A model generated the notes under the pieces. It made no database searches, was not told the origin of the DNA, and saw only the letters and a list, made by a program, of their open reading frames with translations. This document shows, piece by piece, positions 43,733-54,229 of a DNA stretch of 64,000 nt (its first letter is position 1; each line of letters starts with the position of its first letter). The translations under genes were made by a program, and so were the position numbers. Source of the stretch: Sphingorhabdus sp. EL138 (lineage in GTDB: Bacteria; Pseudomonadota; Alphaproteobacteria; Sphingomonadales; Sphingomonadaceae); NCBI RefSeq assembly GCF_945862485.1, contig NZ_CAMAYF010000005.1, positions 62,001-126,000 on the forward strand, written 5' to 3'.

Positions 43733-45232
43733 ATGCGTTTTCCGAAAATGTGTCTTTTTGCCAGTGCCGCAATTTTGGGACTGGGCGTCATCGGCGGCCA
43801 TGTTCCCGTCGACGCACAGTCGCGAGCAGCAGGCCCAGCGGTCCCCAAACCCTTCACCGCCCAAGAAAAGAATGAGGGCGCCAAATATCATACAGAAATT
43901 CTCAAAGAATTTGGCGGACCTATGCAAAGTCCGCAAACGGCCTATGTTGTGCGCGTTGGTAAGAATATTGCCATGCAGTCGGGACTTGGAAACGCGCAAA
44001 GCGATTTCAACGTGACATTGCTCAATTCGTCGGTGAACAACGCATTCGCGTTGCCCGGCGGCTATATCTACATCACCCGCCAGTTGGTCGCCTTGACAAA
44101 TAATGAAGCCGAAATGGCGGGCGTTCTGGGGCATGAGGTCGGGCACACCGCAGCACGTCATAGTGAAAAGCGCAAAAATAGTGCGAGGCTTGCGGGCATT
44201 TTGGGGATGGGCGGCAGTGTATTGGGGGCGGTGCTCGGCAATTCGGGCGGGCTATTGGGCGCGCTGGGCGGCGGATTACAGCAATATGCAGGTCCGTTGG
44301 CGCAAGTCTTCACGCTAAAATACTCGCGTACGCAAGAAGAGGAAGCCGATGATTACGGTATCCGCTATCTCAGCAAAGCCGGATATGACCCAAGCGCACT
44401 GGCATCGATGCTCAATTCCTTGGCGTTACAAACCAGCGTGGACATGCAGGTGGCCGGATTGGGTGATAATCGGGTTCCGGAGTGGGCCAGCACGCACCCC
44501 GACCCTGCCAGTCGCGTTTCGCGCGCAGCGACGCGGTCGAAAGCATATCCCGCCAGCACACTGCGCAATGCGGACGCCCATTTGGCGGCCATTGACGGCA
44601 TGCTGTATGGTGATGAGCCCGCGCAAGGGATAGTCGAGGGGCAGAATTTCCTACACCCCGAACTGAAGATGCAATTCACCGCGCCCAGTGGCTTTGGCAT
44701 GCAAAACAGCAGCGATTCCGTCGCGATTAACGGCAATAGCGGGAAAGCCATATTCACGGGCGGCGCATTTGATGGCAATCGTAGCAGCTATATCGCCAAA
44801 GCCTTAAAGGCGGTGTCGGGCGACAAGGCAACCATTCCAGCGGGAGAGATCCGGCGAACGATGGTGAATGACATCCCTGCTTTTTACACCAATGCGGTGC
44901 TCAATACCCAGCAGGGGCAGCGTGTTGTTTCAGTGTTCGCGTATGAATGGGCACCGGGAACTGCCTATCATTTTGTGACAATCACGGCGAGCAACGCCAA
45001 CCCATTTGATCGCATGTTTTACAGCATGTCGCGCCTGACCACCGCGCAAGCTGCTGCCGTAAAACCACGTAAGTTGCGTGTTATTACCGCAGGGCCACAA
45101 GATAATGTCGCGTCGCTTGCGGCGCGCATGGCATATACATCTTTGCAGACCGAACGCTTTCGGGCACTGAACGGACTGTCACCCAGTGTCACTATTCGCG
45201 CTGGGCAAAAGCTGAAGATCGTGACCTATTGA
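43733..45232 (+). CDS. M48 family metalloprotease with C-terminal LysM-like domain
   Basis: VLGHEVGHTAARHSEKR (HExxH), EEEADDYGIRYLSKAGYDP; C-terminus LNGLSPSVTIRAGQKLKIVTY. Confidence 0.9.
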   Translation: MRFPKMCLFASAAILGLGVIGGHVPVDAQSRAAGPAVPKPFTAQEKNEGAKYHTEILKEFGGPMQSPQTAYVVRVGKNIAMQSGLGNAQSDFNVTLLNSSVNNAFALPGGYIYITRQLVALTNNEAEMAGVLGHEVGHTAARHSEKRKNSARLAGILGMGGSVLGAVLGNSGGLLGALGGGLQQYAGPLAQVFTLKYSRTQEEEADDYGIRYLSKAGYDPSALASMLNSLALQTSVDMQVAGLGDNRVPEWASTHPDPASRVSRAATRSKAYPASTLRNADAHLAAIDGMLYGDEPAQGIVEGQNFLHPELKMQFTAPSGFGMQNSSDSVAINGNSGKAIFTGGAFDGNRSSYIAKALKAVSGDKATIPAGEIRRTMVNDIPAFYTNAVLNTQQGQRVVSVFAYEWAPGTAYHFVTITASNANPFDRMFYSMSRLTTAQAAAVKPRKLRVITAGPQDNVASLAARMAYTSLQTERFRALNGLSPSVTIRAGQKLKIVTY

Positions 45233-45322
45233 GCGTAAAAGGGGTGTTGCACCACATTCCTTGGTTGCGAGGCGCGTCGAAATCTCACACAGCCTGACAA
45301 AACCGTGCGATGTGATGAGAAT

Positions 45323-45730
45323 ATGGAAAATAGTCCGACAATATTGTTCGTGGTTGCTGCTGCGTTGACCAATGACAAAGGAGAAATCCTTCTGCAAAAG
45401 CGTCCTATGGGCGCTCAAATGGCCGGTTTATGGGAATTTCCGGGCGGCAAAGTGGATATTGGCGAATCGCCAGAAGCCGCTTTGGTACGTGAGCTTGCAG
45501 AGGAGCTTGGGATAATCGTCGCCGCGCAGGATTTGGTGCCCGAAACCTTCGCCAGCGAACCATTGGGCGACCGAATTCTGGTGCTTTTACTCTATCGTTG
45601 CACCACATGGTTGGGAGCGCCCAGCGCGATCTATGCGTCCGAGATCCAATGGACTTTGCCGCAAGACATGGCGGATTTGCCTATGCCGCCCGCCGATTAT
45701 CCCTTGGTCCGCAAGCTGCAGGGGCTTTAG
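45323..45730 (+). CDS. NUDIX (deoxy)nucleoside triphosphate pyrophosphohydrolase, MutT-like
   Basis: LLQKRPMGAQMAGLWEFPGGKVDIGESPEAALVRELAEELGI (Nudix box). Confidence 0.92.
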   Translation: MENSPTILFVVAAALTNDKGEILLQKRPMGAQMAGLWEFPGGKVDIGESPEAALVRELAEELGIIVAAQDLVPETFASEPLGDRILVLLLYRCTTWLGAPSAIYASEIQWTLPQDMADLPMPPADYPLVRKLQGL

Positions 45731-46587
45731 CCCGCTTGATCCTTAGACAATATGTCCGCAAGCGAAACTTGCCCGCTTCCCCTTTTGGCAGGACGAGGCT
45801 GGTTTTCGGACGGTGCCCATCCGCTTAAATAGATATGCGCAAAGCCTTCGGTAACCTTGCCCTGGGCATCTGCACGAGCGGCAAAGGCTTGGTCGAGGCG
45901 CGCGGGCATGTCTTTGCCAAGATAGCTGCGCGGTCCGGCCAGCACATTGCCAATACCGGCGTCTCTTATGTCGGATACGATGGAGCGCCAGTTCCCATAA
46001 CGCACAGACGAGATGTCTTGATCCGCAACAGGCAAAGTGAAACCAGCACGCACGATGAGGTCTGCGGCGCTGCGCAAGTCAATCTGCGGATGGATATGCG
46101 GCGCCACACGGTCGGCATCCGCCTCTAGCAACATTGCCTTTAGCGCACTTAAGGTGCCAGCGCCAAACATATGGCCAAGAAACAGCCCATCGGGCCGCAA
46201 CAGGCGACGGATTTGAATAAGCGCACCGGGCAAGTCGTTGACGCTATCGAGCGTTCCTGCCGAAATCACGAGATCAAAGTTGCCCGGCGTGAAGGGCAGG
46301 CGGTCCTCTTCCAACGCAACGGGCGCGTCACCCTCTGCCGCAACATTGCGGAGCGAGGCAAGCGTGCAGGGGACATTTGGCGGCAAGATTTCCGCGTGCC
46401 ATCGTCCGATGGGGCCAATGATCAGGGCATGTTCGAACGTGCGCGTCACCGCCGATAGCCGCTCGGTTATATCTTGCGCGATATGGTGCCACAGGAAATC
46501 ATCCCCAGAACGCCCCGCGGCCCGCGCACGCAAAGCATGGCGGCGGCGGCGGTCAAAAATTTCCGGTGGATTCAGATCATTGCTCAT
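45727..46587 (-). CDS. SAM-dependent methyltransferase
   Basis: MSNDLNPPEIFDRRRRHALRARAAGRSGDDFLWHHIAQDITERL...FDLVISAGTLDSVNDLPGALIQIRRLLRPDGLFLGHMFG. The ORF-track start at 47265 is rejected. Confidence 0.85.
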   Translation of the reverse strand: MSNDLNPPEIFDRRRRHALRARAAGRSGDDFLWHHIAQDITERLSAVTRTFEHALIIGPIGRWHAEILPPNVPCTLASLRNVAAEGDAPVALEEDRLPFTPGNFDLVISAGTLDSVNDLPGALIQIRRLLRPDGLFLGHMFGAGTLSALKAMLLEADADRVAPHIHPQIDLRSAADLIVRAGFTLPVADQDISSVRYGNWRSIVSDIRDAGIGNVLAGPRSYLGKDMPARLDQAFAARADAQGKVTEGFAHIYLSGWAPSENQPRPAKRGSGQVSLADILSKDQAG

Positions 46588-46630
46588 TTGCGCCCTTGTG
46601 CAGACCCAATCTTTGTCCGACAAGTGCGAT

Positions 46631-47398
46631 ATGGCAAAGGGAAGCCACATTTTCCACAGCATGTTGAATTGGGTATTGCCTGAGCGCTGCCCCTGTTGCG
46701 GTATCATTACCGCAGCGGGCGGGCCATTTTGCGTGTTCAGCTGGCAAAAATTGGAATTTCTGGGGCCGCCTTGGTGTCGGGGGTGCGCTGCCCCTTTTGA
46801 ATTTGACCGTGGTGCGGACGCGTATTGCGCCGCCTGCATAGCAAACCCGCCGCGACATGATGGTATCCGTGCTGCGGTAAAATATGATGACCTATCGGCG
46901 CAGGTGGGGCTTCGGCTGAAATATGGCGGCAAAATTGGTTTAGCGCGCGTCATTGCGCAGCAATTGTTGCGCCATGTGCCGGAGGAGAAAGACCAACTGA
47001 TCATCACGCCCGTGCCGCTGCATTGGACACGGATATGGTCGCGCAGCTTCAACCAATCGGCGTTGATCGGAAAGCAACTCGCAGACTTAACCGGCATCGC
47101 CTTTGTGCCCGACATATTGGTCCGGCATAAGCGCACGCCCAGCATGCGCGGTTTGGACCCCAAACGTCGCCGCAAAGCCGTGGCCAGCGCCTTTGCCGTC
47201 CACCCTATATATAAGGGCACATTGAAAGGGCGAAATATCATCCTGATCGACGACGTGCTGACCACGGGCGCAACTAGCGACGGTTGCGTTGCGGTGCTGA
47301 AACGTGGCGGCGCAGAATGGGTGCAGATATTCTGTTGGGCGCGGGCTTTGCGTGGCAGTGAGGCGCAAGCGGAAGCGGCGATATTGTTCGACGCTTGA
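46631..47398 (+). CDS. ComF family protein (phosphoribosyltransferase-like)
   Basis: LPERCPCCG, ITPVPLHWTRIWSRSFNQSALIGKQLA, LIDDVLTTGAT. Confidence 0.92.
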   Translation: MAKGSHIFHSMLNWVLPERCPCCGIITAAGGPFCVFSWQKLEFLGPPWCRGCAAPFEFDRGADAYCAACIANPPRHDGIRAAVKYDDLSAQVGLRLKYGGKIGLARVIAQQLLRHVPEEKDQLIITPVPLHWTRIWSRSFNQSALIGKQLADLTGIAFVPDILVRHKRTPSMRGLDPKRRRKAVASAFAVHPIYKGTLKGRNIILIDDVLTTGATSDGCVAVLKRGGAEWVQIFCWARALRGSEAQAEAAILFDA

Positions 47399-47429
47399 CT
47401 TGCAGGATTGGGAGCACCATTTCTGTCTC

Positions 47430-47702
47430 ATGACCTCAAATGTTGAAATCTACACCAAATTCGCCTGCCCTTATTGTGTGCGGGCCAAGCATCTTTTGGA
47501 CAGCAAGGGCGTCACATATAGTGAATATGATGTAACCATGGACGCGGCAAAGCGTGCTGAGATGGTCGCACGTGCGCCGGGCGCCCAAACTGTGCCGCAA
47601 ATTTTTATCAATGATGTCGCGATTGGTGGGTCCGATGATTTGCGCGCGCTCGACAATCAGGGTAACCTGGATAGCTTGCTGGGAGTTGGCGGCGCGCAAT
47701 GA
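47430..47702 (+). CDS. grxC: Glutaredoxin 3
   Basis: VEIYTKFACPYCVRAKHLLDSKGVTYSEYDV...APGAQTVPQIFINDVAIGGSDDLRAL. Confidence 0.95.
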   Translation: MTSNVEIYTKFACPYCVRAKHLLDSKGVTYSEYDVTMDAAKRAEMVARAPGAQTVPQIFINDVAIGGSDDLRALDNQGNLDSLLGVGGAQ

Positions 47703-48187
47703 TCACATTTGACCTGAACTGTAGCAACGGACACCAGTTCGAAGGCTGGTTCGCGTCCTCTGCTGATTTTGATGCGCAGAAATCCAACGGTCTGCTCATT
47801 TGCCCAACCTGTAATGACGGCAGGATTCAAAAGGCGCTGTCAGTGCCAAATGTACCGCGCAAGGGTAACCAAGGGGCCGTGAGTTTGCCTTTAGTCGCCT
47901 CTGCCGGAGCCGAACTGAAAGCGGATGCTCAGGCGCCCGAAGTTTTGCCCCCAGCCGTGGCGGAGCTCTTGCAAAAATTGGCCCATGCGCAATCCGAAAT
48001 GCTGGATAAGTCGCAATGGGTGGGCGGAAATTTCGCCGAAACCGCGCGCGCCATTCATTATGGCGAAGAACCCGATCGGCTGATCCACGGCGAAACCAGC
48101 AGGGACGAGGCAAAGGCTTTGGTCGAAGAAGGCGTGGGCATTGCGCCTTTGCTTTTTCCGGTTATCCCGCCCTCGGCAAAAAATTGA
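47699..48187 (+). CDS. DUF1178 family protein
   Basis: MITFDLNCSNGHQFEGWFASSADFDAQKSNGLLICPTC; C-terminal GNFAETARAIHYGEEPDRLIHGETSRDEAKALVEEGVGIAPLLFP. Confidence 0.9.
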   Translation: MITFDLNCSNGHQFEGWFASSADFDAQKSNGLLICPTCNDGRIQKALSVPNVPRKGNQGAVSLPLVASAGAELKADAQAPEVLPPAVAELLQKLAHAQSEMLDKSQWVGGNFAETARAIHYGEEPDRLIHGETSRDEAKALVEEGVGIAPLLFPVIPPSAKN

Positions 48188-48222
48188 CCGTCCGATTGCG
48201 CACAGCTATGACCAGAGTCGCT

Positions 48223-48299
48223 GCACCCATAGCTCAGCAGGATAGAGCATCAGATTCCTAATCTGGGGGCCACTGGTTCGAATCCAGTTGGGTGCACCA
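48223..48299 (+). tRNA. tRNA-Arg (anticodon CCT), CCA encoded
   Basis: GCACCCA acceptor pairs with TGGGTGC; anticodon loop TTCCTAA; TTCGAAT T-loop; terminal ACCA. Confidence 0.95.
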
Positions 48300-48825
48300 T
48301 ATATTTCAATGATTTATGGGCCGCTGGTAGCGTAAATTGCGGTGGGATTTAATTTCTAGTAATCACATAATAATCACCAGCCGACGCTGCGTTGCGTGTT
48401 CGGCTTATCTTATTTGAGTGCGAGAACGCCGCACGAAACTTCATATACCGCAAATTGTTTATCCGTCCAAGAACCTGAACTTCGACTGGATCTTGAATCA
48501 TTGTTGACCCAGACAACTGTGCTGTCGCAGCAATTGCCAAACATAGTCGGATATCACGTGATGCGACAATTTGAGTTCAGTTTCGTATCGGCTAAGGAAA
48601 TGACGCGACAGCGCCGTAATTTTGTCTTGCGGATTTGTCAGCGGAGCCATCATTAACCGGACGGCGCTCAGCCGATCAAAAAAAGAGACTTCTAAGCTTG
48701 CCGTCCTCGAAGAACCGAATGCGGATTAGGATCTTTGCGATGACACGTAAATTGACCTTGCGTCATCCTTCTCGTTATTTTACTTCGTAGGCCACAAATG
48801 AAGCTGGCGACGAAAGACAGCAAAT

Positions 48826-50211
48826 ATGCGGGCTACTACGCCGACAGCCGTTAAAACTGATACGCCATCAAAGTTGCCTCTTTGGCGGCAGCTATATGTG
48901 CAAGTGCTGGTCGCCATCTTCCTGGGTGCTTTGTTAGGGTATCTCTATCCCGATATCGGTTCTGCCTTAAAGCCGCTGGGTGATGGCTTCATCAAATTGG
49001 TCAAAATGATCATTCCGCCGGTCATTTTTCTCACCGTCGCAACCGGAATTTCGGGTATGCGCGATCTGTCGGCTGTTGGCAGCGTAGCTGGGAAGGCATT
49101 CGCATATTTCTTTTTCTTCTCGACGCTTGCACTGATTATCGGTCTTATGGTCGGCAATATCGTACAGCCCGGTGCTGGCCTAAATATTGATCCCGCCTCG
49201 CTCGATGCCAGCAAAATAGCAGATTATGCCAAAACATCAGAGGGGCAGACGATTGCTGGCTTTGTGCTTAACATAATTCCAGAGACTTTATTCAGCGCCA
49301 TGACCAGTGGCAATATATTGCAGGTGCTGCTTGTCGCTATACTGACCGGGCTCGCGCTGTCTGCCACGCGCCCCCATAGCGATTTGGTGCTCGACGTCCT
49401 TGCCTCGTTCAATGTGGTGATTTTCAAGCTCGTTCACATGTTGATGAAATTGGCCCCAATCGGGGCGTTTGGAGCGATCGCGTTCACGATTGGCGAATTC
49501 GGTATCGCCTCGCTTGCTAACCTCGCAGCTCTAGTGGCTACTTTCTATGTTACCTCGCTGCTGTTCGTGGTCATCGTACTTGGCGCCGTTGCATTTTTCA
49601 CCGGGTTCTCCATTTTTAAAATGATCCGTTATTTGCGTGAAGAACTCTTGCTGGTGCTTGGCACGTCGTCTTCCGAAGCTGCACTTCCCAGCTTGATGGA
49701 GAAGATGGAAATTGCTGGCGCACGGAAGTCGGTAGTGGGCTTGGTTGTACCTACCGGCTATTCATTCAATCTCGATGGCACCAATATATATATGACGTTG
49801 GCCGCTTTGTTTATCGCCCAAGCCGTAGGCATAGATCTTTCCATGTCAGAACAATTGGCTTTGGTTTTGGTTGCAATGATAAGTTCAAAAGGCGCTGCTG
49901 GTGTTACAGGTGCAGGATTTGTGATCCTTGCAACAACGCTGTCAGTCGTACCCTCGGTGCCTGTCGCAGGCATGGCGCTCATTCTTGGCATTGACCGATT
50001 CATGAGCGAATGCCGGGCACTTACCAACTTCATCGGCAACGCTGTCGCCACAATTGTTGTTGCACGTTGGGAAGGCGCGCTGGACACAGAACGTCTGGCC
50101 GCAGCGATGGCAGGAAAACCGATACCTTTACCGGAAGAAGATATTGAACGACACGAACGCAGCGGGCCGCGCAGCGAAGCGCTCGCAGAAACGTTGGGTG
50201 AAGCGACTTGA
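48826..50211 (+). CDS. dctA: Dicarboxylate/amino acid:cation symporter (DctA/GltP family)
   Basis: [90 protein letters not shown]. Confidence 0.93.
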   Translation: MRATTPTAVKTDTPSKLPLWRQLYVQVLVAIFLGALLGYLYPDIGSALKPLGDGFIKLVKMIIPPVIFLTVATGISGMRDLSAVGSVAGKAFAYFFFFSTLALIIGLMVGNIVQPGAGLNIDPASLDASKIADYAKTSEGQTIAGFVLNIIPETLFSAMTSGNILQVLLVAILTGLALSATRPHSDLVLDVLASFNVVIFKLVHMLMKLAPIGAFGAIAFTIGEFGIASLANLAALVATFYVTSLLFVVIVLGAVAFFTGFSIFKMIRYLREELLLVLGTSSSEAALPSLMEKMEIAGARKSVVGLVVPTGYSFNLDGTNIYMTLAALFIAQAVGIDLSMSEQLALVLVAMISSKGAAGVTGAGFVILATTLSVVPSVPVAGMALILGIDRFMSECRALTNFIGNAVATIVVARWEGALDTERLAAAMAGKPIPLPEEDIERHERSGPRSEALAETLGEAT

Positions 50212-51152
50212 TCGCGCGGCGGACATTGCTGCAAAACCTCGCTGTGCTGACCGCGATAGTTGCTGTGCAATTTAGCACGGCTGCGCCTGCATTAGCTAAT
50301 GCGTGGGAGGAAATTCCCTTATGGCCAGGCCAGCCGCCCGGCAAGGGCGGGACAACTGGCCCTGAGAAGCTGGGCGGAACAGGTGCTGGTTTTGGCGCGC
50401 TATCAAACATCTCAACCCCGCGCATGCGCGTGTATCGGCCCGCAAAGCCGAACGGAGCGGCTGTATTGGTATGCGGCGGAGGAGGTTATTTCAGGATCCA
50501 GCTGTGGAAAGAAAGCACGCCCATCGCACAATGGTTGCAGGAACGCGGCTTCACGGTATTCGAGCTTCTTTATCGCCTACCAAACGATGGCTGGGAAGCC
50601 TCGGCACCTTTCATGGACGCGCAGCGGGCGATGCGTATCATTCGCACTAAAGCTACGGAATTCGGCCTAGATCCAAAACAGATCGGCATCATGGGTTTCT
50701 CGGCCGGTGGTCACCTTGCTGGGTTTACGGCATATCAGCCCGAACGTCAGCTTTACACTGGGTCCGACACGTACGAAAAAGTAAGCGCAAGGCCCGATTT
50801 TGCAGCGTTGCTGTTCCCTGTGGTATCACTGCGCCGACCTTATGATACGACGCGCACCCGTCGAGAGATTGTAGGTGAGAACCCCTCTACAGAGGCGGAA
50901 ATTGCTTGGTCCCTTGACACTTATGCTAGCGCCGACGCTCCGCCGACAATCATCTTTGCATCTGCCGATGACAAGACCGCGCCGCCTGGGCATGGCATCA
51001 TGCTTTTTGAAAAACTCAATGCCGCGGGCGCTTCGGCAGAGCTGCATTTGTTTCGGGACGGTGGCCATGGCTGGGGCCTAGGCCTGCCCAATCAGGTGTT
51101 GAGCCAGTGGCCGGCAATGTTTATCAAATGGTTTAATTCGCTAAAAAGTTAG
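50208..51152 (+). CDS. Secreted alpha/beta hydrolase (esterase/acetyl-xylan-esterase-like)
   Basis: Signal peptide; [24 protein letters not shown] (GxSxG), DGGHGWGLG catalytic His region. TTG start overlapping the dctA stop. Confidence 0.85.
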   Translation: MIARRTLLQNLAVLTAIVAVQFSTAAPALANAWEEIPLWPGQPPGKGGTTGPEKLGGTGAGFGALSNISTPRMRVYRPAKPNGAAVLVCGGGGYFRIQLWKESTPIAQWLQERGFTVFELLYRLPNDGWEASAPFMDAQRAMRIIRTKATEFGLDPKQIGIMGFSAGGHLAGFTAYQPERQLYTGSDTYEKVSARPDFAALLFPVVSLRRPYDTTRTRREIVGENPSTEAEIAWSLDTYASADAPPTIIFASADDKTAPPGHGIMLFEKLNAAGASAELHLFRDGGHGWGLGLPNQVLSQWPAMFIKWFNSLKS

Positions 51153-51168
51153 AAAACAAATAGGGAGA

Positions 51169-54100
51169 ATGAAGATGGCATCCAGATTGTTCCGAAAGCT
51201 GGCGTTGCTCAGCACGACAGGGCTAATGACGGCGACTATGGCGCACGCACAAGATGCAAGCACTCCGGCGGTCCAGTCTACCGAGGAAACGGAGGCGACA
51301 ATCGTCGTTACCGGTTCACAAATTCAAGGCGCGCAGATTAATGATGTCCTGCCGGTAACTGTGCTCGATGAACAGCAGATTGAGAATACAGGTGCGTCGT
51401 CAGGTGACGAGTTGTTCCGCTCCATTCCGCAGGCCGGAACCGTTGCCTTCAATGAGCAAAACGCAACTACGCAAAACAATGTGCGTGGTGACGTTGGTTC
51501 GGTGAACCTGCGTGACCTGGGAACGGGCAATACCTTGTTGCTGATGAACGGCCGCCGGATGAACTTGCATCCCGGCTTTCAAACAGAGTTACTAGTACCC
51601 GTTGTCAGCCCTGACACTAACGAAATTGCACCTGGCAGCGTACGTCGGATCGAAGTTTTGCGCGACGGCGCTTCCGCAATTTACGGGGCCGACGCAGTCG
51701 CAGGCGTCATAAACACCGTGCTCAAGGGTAATATGAAGGGCGGTTTCTTGGAGACCGACTGGCGTGCTTCTGACGGCACCAGCCTTTACAGCTATTCCAT
51801 CTCCGGAGGGCTCGGTTTTGATTTTGGCGGCGGGCGCGGTAATTTGACCATGTATGGCGGCCATTTTCATGAAAATGGTCTTGGTGCGCAAAAACGGGAT
51901 TATTCGCGCGACGATGATCGCACGCGATTGCTGTTGGGAACCGATTTCGAAGGGGAAGCCTCGTTCAACAACCGCAACACGTTCGGGCCGTTCGGGCAAT
52001 TCGATATTCAGACATCACCCAATAGCCGAACGCCGATAAACGACGACGATTTCTATCTGCAGCCAAGCTCGTTCACAGGCTGCCGTATGGATTTCCGCAA
52101 CGGCATCTGTGCGCGTAACGGAGAAACACCAACGACTGCGGTGCGTTATAACACCATATTCGGCAACACGCTTATCAGTGGCAAGGACCGCTACAACGCG
52201 ATGGCATTGTTTAACTATGAACTGAGCGACAGTGTGGAAGCATATTTTGAAGGCAGCTATTATCGCTCTGAAAATAAGCGCCTTAATGATGCATCCGCTA
52301 TTCTTAGCGCGGTACCCGTGGGCATTGCGCGCACCGCCTATTGGAACCCATTTGGCCCAACAACATTGGCCGGCGGCGTTGCCAATCCCAACCGCCTACC
52401 TGGCACAACTATCCCAAGTACTGGTGCTGATGTCATTATGGAACGGTATCGCTTTGTCGATGCTGGCAACCGTGCTGTGCTTGTTGACAAGGACGCATAC
52501 CGGCTTGTTGGTGGTCTCCGCGGCAATTTCGGCGCTTGGGAGTTCGACACTGGCTTTGTCTATTCTGAGTCAAAGGTCACCGATCTCGAAACCAACCGCG
52601 TTTCTCTTACCGCCATGCAGCAATCGATTAATCGGACCACGTCTGATGCCTATAATCCCTTCAACGGTGGCTGCATCGAAGATCCAGGCCAAGGCGATTG
52701 TACCCCGAACCCAGCATCGGTTATCGACACGTTCCGCATTAATGTGTCTCGCGTAGGCGGCACCAGCTTGGCGCTTGCCGATTTCAAGATCAGCCGCGAT
52801 GACCTAATCGCGTTGCCCGCTGGAAATCTTGGCGTCGCGACGGGCGTCGAATGGCGACGCGAAACCTTTTATGATGATCGCGATGCACGGCTGGACGGGA
52901 CAATAACGTTCACCGATAGCGTAACAGGCGTATTCAACGGCAGCGACGTCGCAGGTACCAGCCCGTCGCCAGACACCGATGGAACGCGCACCGTCTATTC
53001 TGCTTTTGCGGAAATATTCGTTCCAGTGGTCAGCAGCGACATGAATATCCCGCTGGTTGAGGACTTCAACGTTCAGATGGCTGGACGGATTGAGCGCTTT
53101 GAAGACATTGATGCAACTGCCGTGGTTCCGCGCGTTGCCGCGTCATGGACCACTATCCCCGGCGTAACTTTCCGCGGCGCTTGGTCGCAAGGCTTCCGCG
53201 CGCCTAATCTGGTGCAAGTCAACGACGACGGCACGACCCGGTCCAATACCCGTGACGATTTCGTGGTTTGCCAGGCACAGGTCCGCAAAGGCCTCTTATC
53301 GAGTCTAGACGCCTGCCCAGGGGCCGGTGTGATTAGCTTCCGTTCGGGGGCGCGTAGCCTCAAGCCGGAAGATAGCGAGAGCATCAACCTTGGAATCGTA
53401 TTGGAACCAAAGTTTATGCCGGGGCTGACGCTGACTGCAGACTATTGGCAGGTTAAGCAGACCGCGTTGGTTGGCACATTTGGTGACGACAACGCGATTG
53501 CGCTTGACCTTCTGCGTCGTCTTGGTGGCAGCACTAATCCGAACGTCATTCGCGCTGCGCCAACTGCGGATGACATTGCGCTGTTCACCGGCACTGGCCT
53601 CACCCCAGCAGGTAAGATTGTGCAGGTCCTTGATCCTTATCTGAACCTCGACAGCCGCGTGTCAAAGGGTTGGGACATTGGCATGAATTACAAAGTGCCA
53701 GATTTTGGGATCGGGCAGTTCCGTCTCCGCCTGAATGCCGCAAGATTGAAAAGCTTTGTTCAGTCTGCTGGCGTTGACGGCGAAGAACTGCTTGCCGGAA
53801 TTGCTGCTGGCAAACTACCGGCCGACGTTACTGTTGGCGGATTGGGCGAATTGCTCGAGATTGATGGCCGTCCCAAATGGCGGGCAAGTGGATCCGTAAA
53901 TTGGGAGAGCGGTCCTTTAGAAATTGGCCTGTTCGGTCAATATACGGGCAAGATTTGGGACACCAGCGTCGTACGCGATATTCTTTTGGTATCCGACGAT
54001 CCAAATGCTAATTTCTACAGAGTGAAAGACCAATTCCTTACGAACCTATCGGTTTCTTATACGATTGATAACGATACCGCGCTGAGCGGAACGCGTTTGA

Positions 54101-54225
54101 GATTTGCTGTTAACAACCTGTTCGACAAGGACCCGCCGCTCGCAGACGAGACTTATGGTTTCTACAGCGAGTTGTACACAGCGCGCGGGCGTGTCTTTCA
54201 CGTCGAACTTCGCAAGAAATTTTAA
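51169..54225 (+). CDS. TonB-dependent receptor
   Basis: Signal peptide, plug domain (ATIVVTGSQIQGAQINDVLPVTVLDEQQIENTG...RRIEVLRDGASAIYGADAVAGVIN), C-terminal LRKKF aromatic end. Confidence 0.95.
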   Translation: MKMASRLFRKLALLSTTGLMTATMAHAQDASTPAVQSTEETEATIVVTGSQIQGAQINDVLPVTVLDEQQIENTGASSGDELFRSIPQAGTVAFNEQNATTQNNVRGDVGSVNLRDLGTGNTLLLMNGRRMNLHPGFQTELLVPVVSPDTNEIAPGSVRRIEVLRDGASAIYGADAVAGVINTVLKGNMKGGFLETDWRASDGTSLYSYSISGGLGFDFGGGRGNLTMYGGHFHENGLGAQKRDYSRDDDRTRLLLGTDFEGEASFNNRNTFGPFGQFDIQTSPNSRTPINDDDFYLQPSSFTGCRMDFRNGICARNGETPTTAVRYNTIFGNTLISGKDRYNAMALFNYELSDSVEAYFEGSYYRSENKRLNDASAILSAVPVGIARTAYWNPFGPTTLAGGVANPNRLPGTTIPSTGADVIMERYRFVDAGNRAVLVDKDAYRLVGGLRGNFGAWEFDTGFVYSESKVTDLETNRVSLTAMQQSINRTTSDAYNPFNGGCIEDPGQGDCTPNPASVIDTFRINVSRVGGTSLALADFKISRDDLIALPAGNLGVATGVEWRRETFYDDRDARLDGTITFTDSVTGVFNGSDVAGTSPSPDTDGTRTVYSAFAEIFVPVVSSDMNIPLVEDFNVQMAGRIERFEDIDATAVVPRVAASWTTIPGVTFRGAWSQGFRAPNLVQVNDDGTTRSNTRDDFVVCQAQVRKGLLSSLDACPGAGVISFRSGARSLKPEDSESINLGIVLEPKFMPGLTLTADYWQVKQTALVGTFGDDNAIALDLLRRLGGSTNPNVIRAAPTADDIALFTGTGLTPAGKIVQVLDPYLNLDSRVSKGWDIGMNYKVPDFGIGQFRLRLNAARLKSFVQSAGVDGEELLAGIAAGKLPADVTVGGLGELLEIDGRPKWRASGSVNWESGPLEIGLFGQYTGKIWDTSVVRDILLVSDDPNANFYRVKDQFLTNLSVSYTIDNDTALSGTRLRFAVNNLFDKDPPLADETYGFYSELYTARGRVFHVELRKKF

Positions 54226-54229
54226 TGCG

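Noticed and set aside
46238-46630. N-terminal extension of the ComF ORF
   Set aside because: Antisense to the methyltransferase; ComF-like sequence starts at MAKGSHIFHSMLNWVLPERCPCCG.
46588-47265. N-terminal 226-aa extension of the 45727-47265 ORF
   Set aside because: Lies antisense to comF; methyltransferase homology starts at MSNDLNPPEIF (46587).
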